Assembly: GCA_025055285.1 (NCBI GenBank)
Contig: JANWXM010000011.1
Coordinates: 51,131 to 115,130 of the forward strand
Direction of reading: 5' to 3'
DNA: 64,000 nt
Origin: Saprospiraceae bacterium
GTDB lineage: Bacteria; Bacteroidota; Bacteroidia; Chitinophagales; Saprospiraceae
The notes under the pieces were generated by a model, which made no database searches, was not told the origin of the DNA, and saw only the letters and a program-made list of their open reading frames with translations. Below, piece by piece: positions 1-10,157 of this stretch. Each line of letters opens with the position of its first letter. Position 1 is the stretch's first letter. A program made the translations under genes and the position numbers.

Positions 1-843
1 GGTAATGGTCATGTCGTAGGCGGCACCAATGCCAATGCGCGGGTCTATTTGCCAATAGGTCAAAAGGTTAAGCGATTCGCCTAGACCATCACCGCCAGCC
101 CTGTATCCGATGCCCACCGATGCTGTGCGGCGAAACTCTAGACTTAGCGATAGGTCTACGTCAATGGGTGCATTATGGACATAGCGCACGAGGGCTGCTG
201 GCATGAGATTAAAATCGTCGCCTATAGGAATGATGCCCCCCGTTGTGCCATACAGATGCGGCTCTTCGCGTGCTGTGCGCACACCTGGCTCAATGTTGAG
301 GCCAAGGTTGTTGCGCACGATGCGCGGTACTGAAAAGCCAAAGTAAAGCTTTTCTTGAAACGTGCCATAGATGCCTGCGCCGAAGTTGGCCAATGCTTCA
401 TTGACGCGCTTGTTATCGAGTGAAGGGTCATACTGAATGAGGGGATTCGCCTTCGCAAAGTCCATGCTCAACACGCGCAAATTGCCGGATACGCCGATGC
501 GCATGGAAAACTCGTCGCCGTTGATGATATTGTACGAATATGCCGCCGTCAGCTGCATGTCGCGGTGTAGGCCTATTTGGTGGTGCGAGAGCACAGCGCC
601 CACCCCTACGCGTTGCGTAAATACAGGAGCGTGGATGCTTACCTGGGCTGCACGCGGCGCACCTTCCATCTTAAACCACTGGTTGCGATAGATTGCCGTC
701 CCTGTTAGCAAGCCGCGTATGCCTGCGTAAGCAGGGTTATACGACAATTTGTTGTACATGAACTGTGTGTAGCGATGCTCTTGCTGGCCAAACACGACTT
801 GGCCTAGGCACAGGAGGGCGATAAGGAGAAAGTAAGAGCGCAT
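1..843 (-). CDS. PorP/SprF family type IX secretion membrane protein (3' end outside window)
   Basis: Open without a stop from the ATG at 843 to the window edge (281 codons). The product begins with a signal peptide (MRSYFLLIALLCLGQVVFGQ) followed by QQEHRYTQFMYNKLSYNPAYAG-like text, the hallmark opening of PorP/SprF outer-membrane proteins, and continues with the family pattern YRNQW and alternating beta-strand segments. SprF-type proteins work with type IX secretion and are usually encoded directly after a large gliding-motility-type adhesin, as here: the 3074-residue protein lies upstream on the same strand. I infer that this one helps secrete or anchor that adhesin. The C-terminal end is missing only because the window stops. 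Confidence 0.9.
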   Translation of the reverse strand, partial: MRSYFLLIALLCLGQVVFGQQEHRYTQFMYNKLSYNPAYAGIRGLLTGTAIYRNQWFKMEGAPRAAQVSIHAPVFTQRVGVGAVLSHHQIGLHRDMQLTAAYSYNIINGDEFSMRIGVSGNLRVLSMDFAKANPLIQYDPSLDNKRVNEALANFGAGIYGTFQEKLYFGFSVPRIVRNNLGLNIEPGVRTAREEPHLYGTTGGIIPIGDDFNLMPAALVRYVHNAPIDVDLSLSLEFRRTASVGIGYRAGGDGLGESLNLLTYWQIDPRIGIGAAYDMTIT

Positions 844-884
844 GGTTTGAGTAATTCGAAGCAGTGGGTTGAAAAATAAGTGGA

Positions 885-924
885 GCATCTTAGCACACCC
901 ATTCTCAGCGGTGTGCTAAGATGC
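885..924 (-). terminator. Rho-independent terminator after the giant adhesin gene
   Basis: A perfect 15-bp inverted repeat (885-899 with 910-924, loop of 10 nt) lies 8 bp beyond the stop codon of the giant gene. On the minus strand the stem is followed by a T-rich run (complement of 871-884). It lies between the adhesin gene and its PorP/SprF partner, so it should attenuate rather than couple the two genes. Confidence 0.85.
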
Positions 925-932
925 AGTGTTTT

Positions 933-3900
933 CTAGCGGAAGATTTCGAGGTAACCTGTTAGCGGCTTGCGGTCAGGTGCCGGCAAGAAATAATAGAAAT
1001 AAGTGCCGTCAGGCAGATGTTGACCTGGGCGACCATTTAACGTGCCGCGCCAAGCCTTAGCTGGGTCGTTGCTGTAGGGTGAAGCTTCATATACTTTATC
1101 TCCCCATTGGTTATAGATAATGAGGCGATTGTTCGGATAAAGTTCTGTGTTTAAACAAGGTATTTCCAAATAGTCATTGATGTTGTCGTCGTTAGGCGTA
1201 ATGATATTTGGAATGTAGGTGCAGAAAGTTTCGCGCACCGTAATAGTTACCACTGCGTCGCTGCACAAATCAGGACAAGCAGCTGAGCAGAGGCGGTAAA
1301 TGAAATTCACTCGCCCGTTGTTTGGGCCAGCCTGGTAAGTGAAAAGACCGTTGCCCAATTCGGTCAGACCAGCCAATGGGCCAACGACAGTTACCGTAAA
1401 GTCATCGGCTTCATAGGTATCGTTAGCCAGCACGTTAAAGCCTTCGAGTTTGCCGATTGTCTCTGCCTCAAAGTCTGGGTCGTCCACTGCTTTAGGTTGC
1501 TTGCCGATGCGCACCAGGGCCGTGTCTTTGGGCGTATAGCAGCCGTTCACGATGGCCTGCACCGTATAGATGCCCGTGAGTTCCGGGGTGAGGTTTTCAA
1601 TGAGCAAATTGTTAGAGTTCGGGTAGGGTGGCTTTGGACCTGTCCAGAGATAAGTTGCTCCTGGGATGACAGGTGTGCTAATGACGATATCGTCGCCAGC
1701 ACAGCCAATTTTATCGCTAATTTGTGGCGCCAAGGGCTGCAGAGGCGACACAACAACAGTGACGGAGCATGCATCGGTGTTGCCTGCAGGATCAGAGGCG
1801 CGGAACGACAAGACATGCGTGCCAATTGGGAAAACTTCTCCGCTTTTGAGACCGCCAGTCTGCTCTACCGTCGGAGCACCGCAGTTATCTGTAGCGCTCG
1901 GTAGACTAAACTTCAGCATAGTGCCGTCGCACGACGCTGTAGCTTGGGCCGAAGTCAAAAATTTGGATGGGTCAGTCTTAATGGCTCCGCTAACGTCTAC
2001 TAAAATAGGTGAAGTTGGACAATTCAGCACCGGCGGGATGCTTTCTGTAACTGTAATGGTAAAAGTAGCTGACGCTGAATATCCTAGCGTATCAATTACT
2101 GTATAAATCACTACGGTAGTACCTACGAAAAAGGTGTCGCCTGGTTTGTGGGTGGCGGTTATCTTGGCTGGGGCACACACACCTGTAGGGGTGGGCGGTA
2201 CCCAAGTAGCAACCGCTGAACAGCCTACAAAGAATTGATTAGCGGGAATATTTTCAAAGCCGAGTGGAGGGCCGATAACTGTGATCTTGAAGGTACATTG
2301 GTCTTTGTTGCCGCTGGGGTCTTCCACCGTTACTTTCACCAACGTGTGGCCCACCGGATAGGTGTCGCCCGGCATCGAAGAGGCCTTGACGGTCGGCGCA
2401 GGCGCGCAGTTGTCGGTAGCCGTCGGCATCTTCCAATTGACCGCGATAGAACAGGCGCCATTGGAATTCACTACCGTGTCTTTCGGGCATCCGCTGAATT
2501 TGGGCGCCACCGTGTCAATGACCGTTACCTTAAAGCTGCAGGCCGCCGTGTTACCCCAAATGTCGGTAGCGGTGTACGTGACTGCGGTTGTTGTCTCCGG
2601 GAATGGCGTGCCAGAAGTATGGCTGCAAGTCAGCGTTACCGGGCTGCAGTTGTCCGAAACCTGCGGCGCCGTCCACGTCGCCACGGCTGTACAGTTGTTG
2701 GTGTACAGGGTGATGTCTTTCGGGCAGGCCACCAGTACGGGGGGGATGCTTTCCTTCACAGTGATGACGAAACTGCACGTCATCTTGTTGCCGGTGGTGT
2801 CCTGAGCAGTATAGGTAATCGTCGTTTGGCCAGTAGGTAGTATACTCCCTGCAGGGATGTTGGGCTTTGGTACGATAGGATAAGTATCGCAAGCATCTAC
2901 TACTTTAGGGTCATCCCAAAAAACTTTTGTTTCACATGTACCGGCAGGTGTAGTTACTGTAAAATCCTTTGGACAGTTGACGAGTTTGGGCGCTGTGGTG
3001 TCGGCTACCGTGATGCGGAACGTGCACGTGGCACTGTTGCCGCTGTCGTCTTTAGCCAAGAAGGACGCAACAATGGTTCCTACGGGAAGCGCTGTGCCAC
3101 TAATTATTGTACCTGCTACGCTGGGTTTAGCGTCGCAATTATCTAACACTTTCGGCGGGTCGAACGTTACGACCTGCGAGCACGTAGCCCCGTTGGCCGG
3201 TACATTCACATTGGGCGGGCAGGTGATGCTAGGCGGCGCCGTGTCTTTAACGGAAATGTTTTGCGTGATTTTCACCGTATTACCGCAATTGTCGGCAGCC
3301 GTCCACTGGCGGCGCAGCAAATAGGTGCCGCTGGATGGAGCACTGACGACGGTTTGGCCTTCGTAGGTGATTTGGACATCAGCATCGCAGTTGTCCGTGG
3401 CTGTCGGTTGTGCGGGTGCGGGCACGGCATCGCAGCTCACCGTGACATCGGCGGGTTTATTGGTGAAAGCTGGCGGTGTCAGGTCGCGCACGAAGATGAG
3501 CTGCTGAGCGGTCTTGGTGTTGCCGCACTCGTCAGTGGCCTGCCAGCGGCGAATGAGCGTATAGGTGTCTGGGCAGTTGCCGTCCACGCGCGTTTCACCT
3601 AAATAATTGAGTGTGGGCGCAAATGTGCAATTGTCGGAGGCTATGGGCGTGGCTACAGCAGGTACGGCACTGCATTCCACCGTGGCATTCGCCGGCACAA
3701 ACGTGAACGTTGGCGGTGTTTTGTCTTGCACCACGACGATCTGCTGAGCCGTCGCGGTGTTGCCGCAATTGTCCGTGGCCAACCAGCGGCGCGTCAGCGT
3801 GTACGTATTCGGGCAAGGGCCATTGCCGCGGTCTTCGCCTAGGAGGGCGATGTTCACGTTGGTGTCGCAGTTGTCCGTAGCCGTAGGGCTGACGACCGGC

Positions 3901-6900
3901 GGTACGCTTTCGCAGCTGACCGTTACGTTGGCCGGCACGGCGGTGAACACTGGCGGAACGAGGTCGCGCACGACAATTTTTTGCAAGGTAGCGGTCGTAT
4001 TGCCGCAGTTGTCGGTGGCCGTCCAGCGGCGCGTCAGTAAGTAAGCGTCTGGGCAGGCGCCGTCGGCGCGTGTTTCGCCATTATAAATGATAGTTACGTT
4101 GGCATCGCAATTGTCTGTAGCAAGAGGTGTGCCTATGGCCGGTACAGCGTCGCAAGAGACAGTTACATCAGCAGGTGCAAAGGTGAACGACGGTGGTTCT
4201 ACATCGCGCACAGTAATAATCTGCTGAGCCGATTGTGTGTTGCCACAGACATCTCTGGCCGTCCAGCGGCGCGTCAGGGTGTAAGTGTCTGGGCAAGGGC
4301 CATTGGCGCGCGTTTCACCGTCGTAAGTTATGCTCACGTTAGCGGCACAGTTGTCGGTTGCCGTAGGCGTACCTACCGCAGGCACGGCAGCACAGCTGAC
4401 CGTCGTGTTGGCTGGGATGAAGGTGAAAACAGGCTTGGTAGTATCTTGGACAGTCAGGCGCTGCTCGGCGATCGCGCTATTGCCACAGTTATCCACCGCT
4501 GTCCAGCGGCGAATGATGACGCCGCCACTGGCGCAGTCCGTGCCGATTTGCAGGTCGGTGGTCAGGCTTATGCTCACGTTGGCGTCGCAGTTGTCCGTAG
4601 CGATAGGATTGGCGATGTTCGGAATGGCGTCGCAGTTAACGGTAGCATCGGGCGGCACAAAGGTGAACACCGGCGGCGCTACGTCGCGCACTGCGATGGT
4701 CTGCAAGGCCGTTGTCGTGTTGCCACAGGCATCGGCAGCCGTCCAGCGGCGCTCGAGCGTGTAGGTATCCGGGCAAGAGCCGTTGAGGCGTGTTTCGCCG
4801 TTGAAAGTGATGGTTACGCTGGCCGTGCAATTATCCGTGGCCGTCGGCGCGCCTACAGCCGGCACGGCTTCGCAGCTGACTGTCAGGTTGACAGGTACGA
4901 AGGTGAAAGCCGGCGCTGTCAAATCTTGCACGGCAATAATCTGCTGGGTTGCAACCGAGTTGCCGCAGTTGTCGGTCGCCGTCCAGCGGCGCGTCAGGGT
5001 GTACGTATTCGGGCAAGGGCCGTCGGCGCGCGTTTCGCCCAAATAGGCAATGCTGACGCTGGGGTCGCAGTTGTCCGTGGCCGTAGGTGTCGCTACTGCC
5101 GGCACGTTTTCGCACGAAACAGTAACATTTGCTGTCACAAAAGTGAAGACGGGCGCTGTCAGGTCGCGCACAGTGATGACTTGCTGTGTTTCTGTGGAAT
5201 TACCGCAGTTATCTGTGGCTGTCCAGCGGCGCGTCAGGGTGTAGGTATCTGGGCAAGGGCCGTCGGTGCGCGTTTCGCCCAAAAAGGCAATAGCTACATT
5301 GGCGTCGCAATTATCTGTTGCAGTAGGGGTATTTAAAGCTGGCACATTTTCACATGACACCGTGACGCTGGCGGGCACAAAAGTGAATACCGGTGCGACA
5401 ATATCGCGTACGGTTAAGACTTGCTGAGTGACCGCGAAATTGCCGCAGTTGTCAGTGGCTCTCCAGCGGCGCGTCAGGGTATAGGTGTCCGGGCAGGGTC
5501 CGTCGGTGCGCGTTTCGCCCAGGTAGGCGATGCTCACGTCGGCGTCGCAGTTGTCAGTGGCCGTAGGTGTTCCCACGGCGGGCACGTTTTCACAGCTGAC
5601 GGTCACATTCGCCGGCACGGCGGTGAATGCCGGCGGCGTCAGGTCGCGCACGGTGATGATTTGCTCGACCGAGCGCGTATTGCCGCACTGGTCGGCGGCC
5701 GTCCAGCGGCGCGTCAGCGTATAGGTGTCCGGGCAGGCGCCGTCGGCGCGCGTTTCGCCCTCGTAGAAAATGTTTACGGTAGCATCGCAGTTGTCCTGGG
5801 CAACGGGCGTTGCCACGGGCGGCACGTTTTCGCAACTAACGGTTACGTGCGGCGGCGAGAAGGTGAACACCGGACGTTTGACATCCTGGACGGTCAGGCG
5901 CTGCTCGGCCGTTTGCGCGTTGCCGCAAGCGTCAGTAGCTGTCCAGCGGCGCACCAGCTCATAGGTGTTGGCGCAGGGGCCATTGAGGCGCGTTTCGCCA
6001 TTATAAGTAATCGTTACCGAACTGGTGCAATTGTCGGAAGCGATAGGCGTGCCCACGGCGGGCACGCTATCGCAGTGCACCGTAGCATTTGCCGGCACGA
6101 AGGTAAATACCGGCGGCTTCAGGTCTTGCACGGTAATGGTTTGCACAGCGGAGGCGGTGTTTGAGCATTTGTCCACCGCCGTCCACTGGCGCTTGAGTGT
6201 GTAAGTATGCGGGCATGGGCCATTCAGGCGCGTCTCGCCGTTGTAGGAGACTAGCACGTCCACGGCACAGTTATCGGTGGCAGTGGGCGTTGCTGGCGTT
6301 GGTATGCTTTCGCAACTAACCGTAATGTCGTTGGGGAAAGAGGTAAAGACGGGCTTCGTCTGGTCGCGCACGGTGATGCGCTGCGATGCTGAAGCGGTAT
6401 TGCCGCAGTTGTCGGTCGCCGTCCAGCGGCGCACCAAGACATACTCGTCGGGACAAGGGCCATTGGTGCGGGTTTCGCCCAAGTAAGCAATGTTAACGCT
6501 GGCGTCACAGTTGTCAGAAGCGCTAGGTTGGCCAGGTGCAGGCACGGCATCGCACGAGACAGTGGCGTCTGGCGGCACGAAAGTAAAAGCCGGCGGCGTT
6601 AGGTCGCGCACGGTAATGACCTGTTCGGCAGTGCGCGTATTGCCACACAGGTCTGTAGCCGTCCAGCGGCGGCGCAGCGTATAGGTGTCATCGCAGGGGC
6701 CGTTGGTGCGCGTTTCGCCGTTGTAGTTGATTTCCACGTCATTGGCGCAGTTATCAGTGGCTTGCGGAAGGCCGGGCGCTGGGATGTTTTCGCAGCTGAC
6801 AGTCGTGTTCGCTGGCACAAAGACAAATACTGGACGTGTGGTATCCTGAACCACCAGCACTTGTTCGGCAATAGCCGTGTTGCCACAGTTATCAGTGGCT

Positions 6901-9900
6901 ATCCAGCGACGCGTTACCGTGCCGCCACTGGCGCAGCTGCCGCTGGTTTGCGTAACGCCGGCAAAGGTGATGGTTACGCTGTTGTCGCAATTGTCGGTGG
7001 CTGCCGGAGAGCCAAGGCTTGGGATGGCCTCGCAGTTCACAGTGGCGTTCGGGGGCACGAACGTAAAGGCCGGTGGATTTATATCCTGTACAGTAATGAT
7101 TTGCTGAGCGCTGGTCGTGTTGCCGCAATTGTCTATGGCTATCCAGCGGCGTACAAGCGTATAGTTGTCGGGGCAAGCGCCATCGAGTCGCGTCTGCCCG
7201 TCGTAGGTTACCGTTACGCTGGCGTCGCAGTTGTCGGTAGCTGCTGCTGTGCCCACGGGCGGTATGGCGCTGCAGCTGACCGTAATGTTTGCCGGCGTTT
7301 GTGTAAAGGTTGGCGGCGTCTGGTCGCGCACTGTAATGACTTGCTCGGCTGTGCGCGTGTTGCCGCACTGGTCGGCGGCTGTCCAGCGGCGCGTCAGAAA
7401 GTACGTATCGGGGCAAGGGCCATTGGTGCGCGTCTGGCCGTCGTAGTTGATGGCAGCCGCGGGCGAGCAGTTGTCGGTAGCCACCGGATTGCCTACGGGC
7501 GGAAGGGCTTCACAGCTGGTGGTCGTGTTGGCCGGCACGAAGGTAAACACCGGCGCTTCCGTATCGCGCACCGTGATGGTTTGGGTCGAAACGGTTGTAT
7601 TGCCACAGGCGTCGGTGGCCTGCCAGCGGCGCAGCAACGCGTAGTTGTTTGGGCAAATGCCGTCGTTGCGCGACTCGCCTAAATACGTTACTGTTACCGA
7701 GGCGGCGCAGTTGTCAGCAGCAGCAGGCGTCGCCTCGGGCGGTATAGCATCGCAGCTCACGGTAGCGTTTGCCGGGAAGTTGGTAAAGGTCGGCGGCGTC
7801 AGGTCGCGGACAGTCAGCACTTGCGTTGCAGAGGCGGTGTTGCCACAGTTGTCCGTAGCCGTCCATCGGCGCGTCAGCGTATAAAAGTTGTGACAGGCGC
7901 CGTCGTTGCGCGTTTCGCCGTCATAGGTAATGCTGACGACGTTGTCACAGTTATCGGTGGCTACGGGGTTGCCCACAATGGGTATGGCATCGCAACTCAC
8001 CGTGGCGTCGGCCGGCACAGAAGTGAAGGCTGGAGGCGTAAAGTCCTGCACGACAATAACTTGCTCGGCAGAGGCTGTGTTTCCGCAGTTGTCGGTAGCG
8101 GTCCAGCGGCGGCGCAAAGTGTAGCTATCGGGGCAGGCGCCATTGGTGCGCGTTTCGCCGTTGTAAACGATGCTGACGCTGACGTCGCAGTTATCAGAAG
8201 CCACAGGAGTACCTACGCCCGGGATAGCACTACAGCTGACTGTTACCGCCGGCGGCACGAAAGTGAACGAAGGGGGCGTACTGTCCTGCACGGTAATGAT
8301 TTGCTCCGCAGTGGCCGTGTTGCCACAGCCATCGGTGGCTATCCAGCGGCGGCGCAAAGTGTAGCTGTCAGGGCAGGCGCCGTCAGTGCGCGTTTCGCCG
8401 TTATAAATGATAGTGATACTGCTGCTGCAATTGTCGGTGGCTGTGGGAATGCCTACGGCAGGTATGGCGTTGCAGCTCACAGCGACATTAGCCGGCACGA
8501 ACGTAAAAGTGGGGGGTAGATTATCTACGACCCGTACGTGCTGCGTAGCCGTGGCGCTGTTGCCCGCGGCGTCAAAGGCTCGATATGTACGCAGCATTTG
8601 AAGCGTGTCGCCGGGGCAGCCACTACCCGCAAGAACAACATCGCTGACATGGACAATGGAGGTAACTCCGCAATTGTCGGAGGCCGACACAGCAGTAAGC
8701 TCAGGCGCTGGGACTGCCGAGAGGCAGGTAATACCTGTCAACGCGGGCAAGTTGTCAGCCGTGGGCGGCTGGGTGTCGTCCACGCGTATAGTAAACGTGC
8801 AGGTCACAGCATTCGCGCCGTCGTCTACTTGATAGGTAACGGTTGTAATGCCGCTGGAAAAGGGCACCTTGTTCGATAGTTGCCCTTCTCCACTGCCAAT
8901 AGTGGCGCCCGTGAGTGTATAGGTGACGCCCACTGTAGGACAGTTGTCGCTGAATGTGGCGTCAATATTGGCTATCAATGTAGTACATGTGCCCGGATTG
9001 GCTACACCTACTGCATTTGGCGGACAAGTTAGCGTTGGCGGTGTATTATCTTGTACTGGAACTTTAAACGTATGCACCCCTGTGCACCCTTTGCTATCGG
9101 TAATGGTTACCGTGTAGGTTCCACCCGGAACGTTTGTCAAATTCCTGGTTTTGGCGCCATTCGACCAGCGATAGGTATAAGGTGCTACACCACCCGAGGG
9201 TGTAAGATTTAAGGCGCCTGTAGGTACATCTAAACACGGAACTGGCGTGGCGGTAGCAGTGGCGGTTATGGGCGTGTTCAACGTGACCACAGCCGACCCT
9301 CCACAGGTTAATAAGTAAGACGGCGTACCATCGTAGGGCGTAAAAATCGCCGACATCTCCACGCGGTAACTGCTTGTCTTTGTCGGTGTAACAACATGAG
9401 GGCCTTTGCCCTGTCCAATATTAGGTGACCACAGAATACTGTAGTTGAGATCTCCGCTAGTAATTACACTAAGGCGCACCGTATCACCTGGCTGGCAAAT
9501 GGTGCCATCGTTGGGAACGCCCGAATTTTCAGCGGTAACAACGTAAGCGTTACAACATATTCCTGCGCGAGTAACGCAACCTGCATTATTGACATCCGAA
9601 AAGGCATGTGGCGCAGTAAGGCCGTTGCAGTCTACCACCTTTATTGTATCGAAATAAAGCGCTCGAAAAGAGTTACAATCTGGTGCATTGCTCGATTTTG
9701 GACGAAACTTTCCCCCGTTGATCAGCACTACTTTAGCACGGTCGCCCAATTTCAAATAGGCATTAGCTGTCCATTGAATGGTGCCGCCATCTACTAGCAA
9801 AAGCCCTTCAAAAGGCACAAAGCCAATGAGTGGCTCGTAGTTGACATTTACTAAAAAAGAGTCTCGAATAATGATAGTGTCTGTCCCTGGCGGACAACTT

Positions 9901-10157
9901 GCAAAGGGATTGTCCGACGCGCGGATGAAGCTGTTGAAGACGCAGGTTTGCCCTGAGGCGAGCTGTCCGGCGAAAAGAAGATGCAGTGCGAGAAAAGAGG
10001 TTGAAAGCCAGGTAAATCTCCTTTGAGATTCAGTGCTAAAGGCCTTACTAGCCGAGGCGCATAAGTTATATGGATGCCACATAGGAAAAGTTGCGACTGT
10101 TTTCGGTGGAGCGTAGTGAGCAAGAGTAGGTGAACTAGCAACACTCACAGCACCCAT
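933..10157 (-). CDS. Giant T9SS-exported surface adhesin with 22 tandem 80-residue repeats, HYR domains and gliding-motility C-terminal domain
   Basis: 3074 residues from the outermost ATG. A hydrophobic signal segment is at about residues 50-69 (STSFLALHLLFAGQLASG), so the in-frame ATG at 10082 (residue 26) is the likelier start. Order of parts: a unique region to about residue 300; a SprB-like repeat (residues about 305-370, GGVAPYTYRWSNG); a HYR-type domain and one diverged repeat; 22 repeats of 80 residues (residues 547-2306, pattern TPPxFTFVPANxTVSC, ATDNC, GETR, RRWTATDNCGN); about six HYR domains ending near residue 2800; an Ig/PKD-like and a cadherin-like domain; and a last block of about 95 residues with YIPNIITPNDDNIND and LIIYNQWGDKVYE, the CHU_C/gliding-motility sorting domain recognised by T9SS. 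Each repeat carries conserved cysteines. Role as adhesin is inferred from architecture; secretion route is well supported. Confidence 0.93.
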   Translation of the reverse strand: MGAVSVASSPTLAHYAPPKTVATFPMWHPYNLCASASKAFSTESQRRFTWLSTSFLALHLLFAGQLASGQTCVFNSFIRASDNPFASCPPGTDTIIIRDSFLVNVNYEPLIGFVPFEGLLLVDGGTIQWTANAYLKLGDRAKVVLINGGKFRPKSSNAPDCNSFRALYFDTIKVVDCNGLTAPHAFSDVNNAGCVTRAGICCNAYVVTAENSGVPNDGTICQPGDTVRLSVITSGDLNYSILWSPNIGQGKGPHVVTPTKTSSYRVEMSAIFTPYDGTPSYLLTCGGSAVVTLNTPITATATATPVPCLDVPTGALNLTPSGGVAPYTYRWSNGAKTRNLTNVPGGTYTVTITDSKGCTGVHTFKVPVQDNTPPTLTCPPNAVGVANPGTCTTLIANIDATFSDNCPTVGVTYTLTGATIGSGEGQLSNKVPFSSGITTVTYQVDDGANAVTCTFTIRVDDTQPPTADNLPALTGITCLSAVPAPELTAVSASDNCGVTSIVHVSDVVLAGSGCPGDTLQMLRTYRAFDAAGNSATATQHVRVVDNLPPTFTFVPANVAVSCNAIPAVGIPTATDNCSSSITIIYNGETRTDGACPDSYTLRRRWIATDGCGNTATAEQIITVQDSTPPSFTFVPPAVTVSCSAIPGVGTPVASDNCDVSVSIVYNGETRTNGACPDSYTLRRRWTATDNCGNTASAEQVIVVQDFTPPAFTSVPADATVSCDAIPIVGNPVATDNCDNVVSITYDGETRNDGACHNFYTLTRRWTATDNCGNTASATQVLTVRDLTPPTFTNFPANATVSCDAIPPEATPAAADNCAASVTVTYLGESRNDGICPNNYALLRRWQATDACGNTTVSTQTITVRDTEAPVFTFVPANTTTSCEALPPVGNPVATDNCSPAAAINYDGQTRTNGPCPDTYFLTRRWTAADQCGNTRTAEQVITVRDQTPPTFTQTPANITVSCSAIPPVGTAAATDNCDASVTVTYDGQTRLDGACPDNYTLVRRWIAIDNCGNTTSAQQIITVQDINPPAFTFVPPNATVNCEAIPSLGSPAATDNCDNSVTITFAGVTQTSGSCASGGTVTRRWIATDNCGNTAIAEQVLVVQDTTRPVFVFVPANTTVSCENIPAPGLPQATDNCANDVEINYNGETRTNGPCDDTYTLRRRWTATDLCGNTRTAEQVITVRDLTPPAFTFVPPDATVSCDAVPAPGQPSASDNCDASVNIAYLGETRTNGPCPDEYVLVRRWTATDNCGNTASASQRITVRDQTKPVFTSFPNDITVSCESIPTPATPTATDNCAVDVLVSYNGETRLNGPCPHTYTLKRQWTAVDKCSNTASAVQTITVQDLKPPVFTFVPANATVHCDSVPAVGTPIASDNCTSSVTITYNGETRLNGPCANTYELVRRWTATDACGNAQTAEQRLTVQDVKRPVFTFSPPHVTVSCENVPPVATPVAQDNCDATVNIFYEGETRADGACPDTYTLTRRWTAADQCGNTRSVEQIITVRDLTPPAFTAVPANVTVSCENVPAVGTPTATDNCDADVSIAYLGETRTDGPCPDTYTLTRRWRATDNCGNFAVTQQVLTVRDIVAPVFTFVPASVTVSCENVPALNTPTATDNCDANVAIAFLGETRTDGPCPDTYTLTRRWTATDNCGNSTETQQVITVRDLTAPVFTFVTANVTVSCENVPAVATPTATDNCDPSVSIAYLGETRADGPCPNTYTLTRRWTATDNCGNSVATQQIIAVQDLTAPAFTFVPVNLTVSCEAVPAVGAPTATDNCTASVTITFNGETRLNGSCPDTYTLERRWTAADACGNTTTALQTIAVRDVAPPVFTFVPPDATVNCDAIPNIANPIATDNCDANVSISLTTDLQIGTDCASGGVIIRRWTAVDNCGNSAIAEQRLTVQDTTKPVFTFIPANTTVSCAAVPAVGTPTATDNCAANVSITYDGETRANGPCPDTYTLTRRWTARDVCGNTQSAQQIITVRDVEPPSFTFAPADVTVSCDAVPAIGTPLATDNCDANVTIIYNGETRADGACPDAYLLTRRWTATDNCGNTTATLQKIVVRDLVPPVFTAVPANVTVSCESVPPVVSPTATDNCDTNVNIALLGEDRGNGPCPNTYTLTRRWLATDNCGNTATAQQIVVVQDKTPPTFTFVPANATVECSAVPAVATPIASDNCTFAPTLNYLGETRVDGNCPDTYTLIRRWQATDECGNTKTAQQLIFVRDLTPPAFTNKPADVTVSCDAVPAPAQPTATDNCDADVQITYEGQTVVSAPSSGTYLLRRQWTAADNCGNTVKITQNISVKDTAPPSITCPPNVNVPANGATCSQVVTFDPPKVLDNCDAKPSVAGTIISGTALPVGTIVASFLAKDDSGNSATCTFRITVADTTAPKLVNCPKDFTVTTPAGTCETKVFWDDPKVVDACDTYPIVPKPNIPAGSILPTGQTTITYTAQDTTGNKMTCSFVITVKESIPPVLVACPKDITLYTNNCTAVATWTAPQVSDNCSPVTLTCSHTSGTPFPETTTAVTYTATDIWGNTAACSFKVTVIDTVAPKFSGCPKDTVVNSNGACSIAVNWKMPTATDNCAPAPTVKASSMPGDTYPVGHTLVKVTVEDPSGNKDQCTFKITVIGPPLGFENIPANQFFVGCSAVATWVPPTPTGVCAPAKITATHKPGDTFFVGTTVVIYTVIDTLGYSASATFTITVTESIPPVLNCPTSPILVDVSGAIKTDPSKFLTSAQATASCDGTMLKFSLPSATDNCGAPTVEQTGGLKSGEVFPIGTHVLSFRASDPAGNTDACSVTVVVSPLQPLAPQISDKIGCAGDDIVISTPVIPGATYLWTGPKPPYPNSNNLLIENLTPELTGIYTVQAIVNGCYTPKDTALVRIGKQPKAVDDPDFEAETIGKLEGFNVLANDTYEADDFTVTVVGPLAGLTELGNGLFTYQAGPNNGRVNFIYRLCSAACPDLCSDAVVTITVRETFCTYIPNIITPNDDNINDYLEIPCLNTELYPNNRLIIYNQWGDKVYEASPYSNDPAKAWRGTLNGRPGQHLPDGTYFYYFLPAPDRKPLTGYLEIFR
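3240..8519 (-). repeat. 22 tandem 240-bp coding repeats without length variation
   Basis: Each unit encodes 80 residues and the motif RRWTA recurs at exactly 240-bp steps from 8341 down to 3301. No unit gains or loses a codon. Units 7 and 17 (near 6900 and 4500) share a variant centre with CASGG in place of CPDTY, and units 8 and 18 both begin with T(K/R)PVF and PANTTVSC, so part of the array appears to have been duplicated as a block of ten units. The neighbouring units 13-15 are the most alike. Confidence 0.95.

Noticed and set aside
4233-5336. A 367-codon open frame on the plus strand inside the adhesin array, plus many shorter ones
   Set aside because: These mirror the 240-bp coding repeat of the minus-strand gene; their products repeat the same low-complexity pattern and match no family.
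3240-8519. Regular 240-bp periodicity that could be taken for a CRISPR-like or satellite array
   Set aside because: The unit is fully coding in one frame and carries cysteine-bearing domain motifs; there are no short direct repeats with unique spacers.
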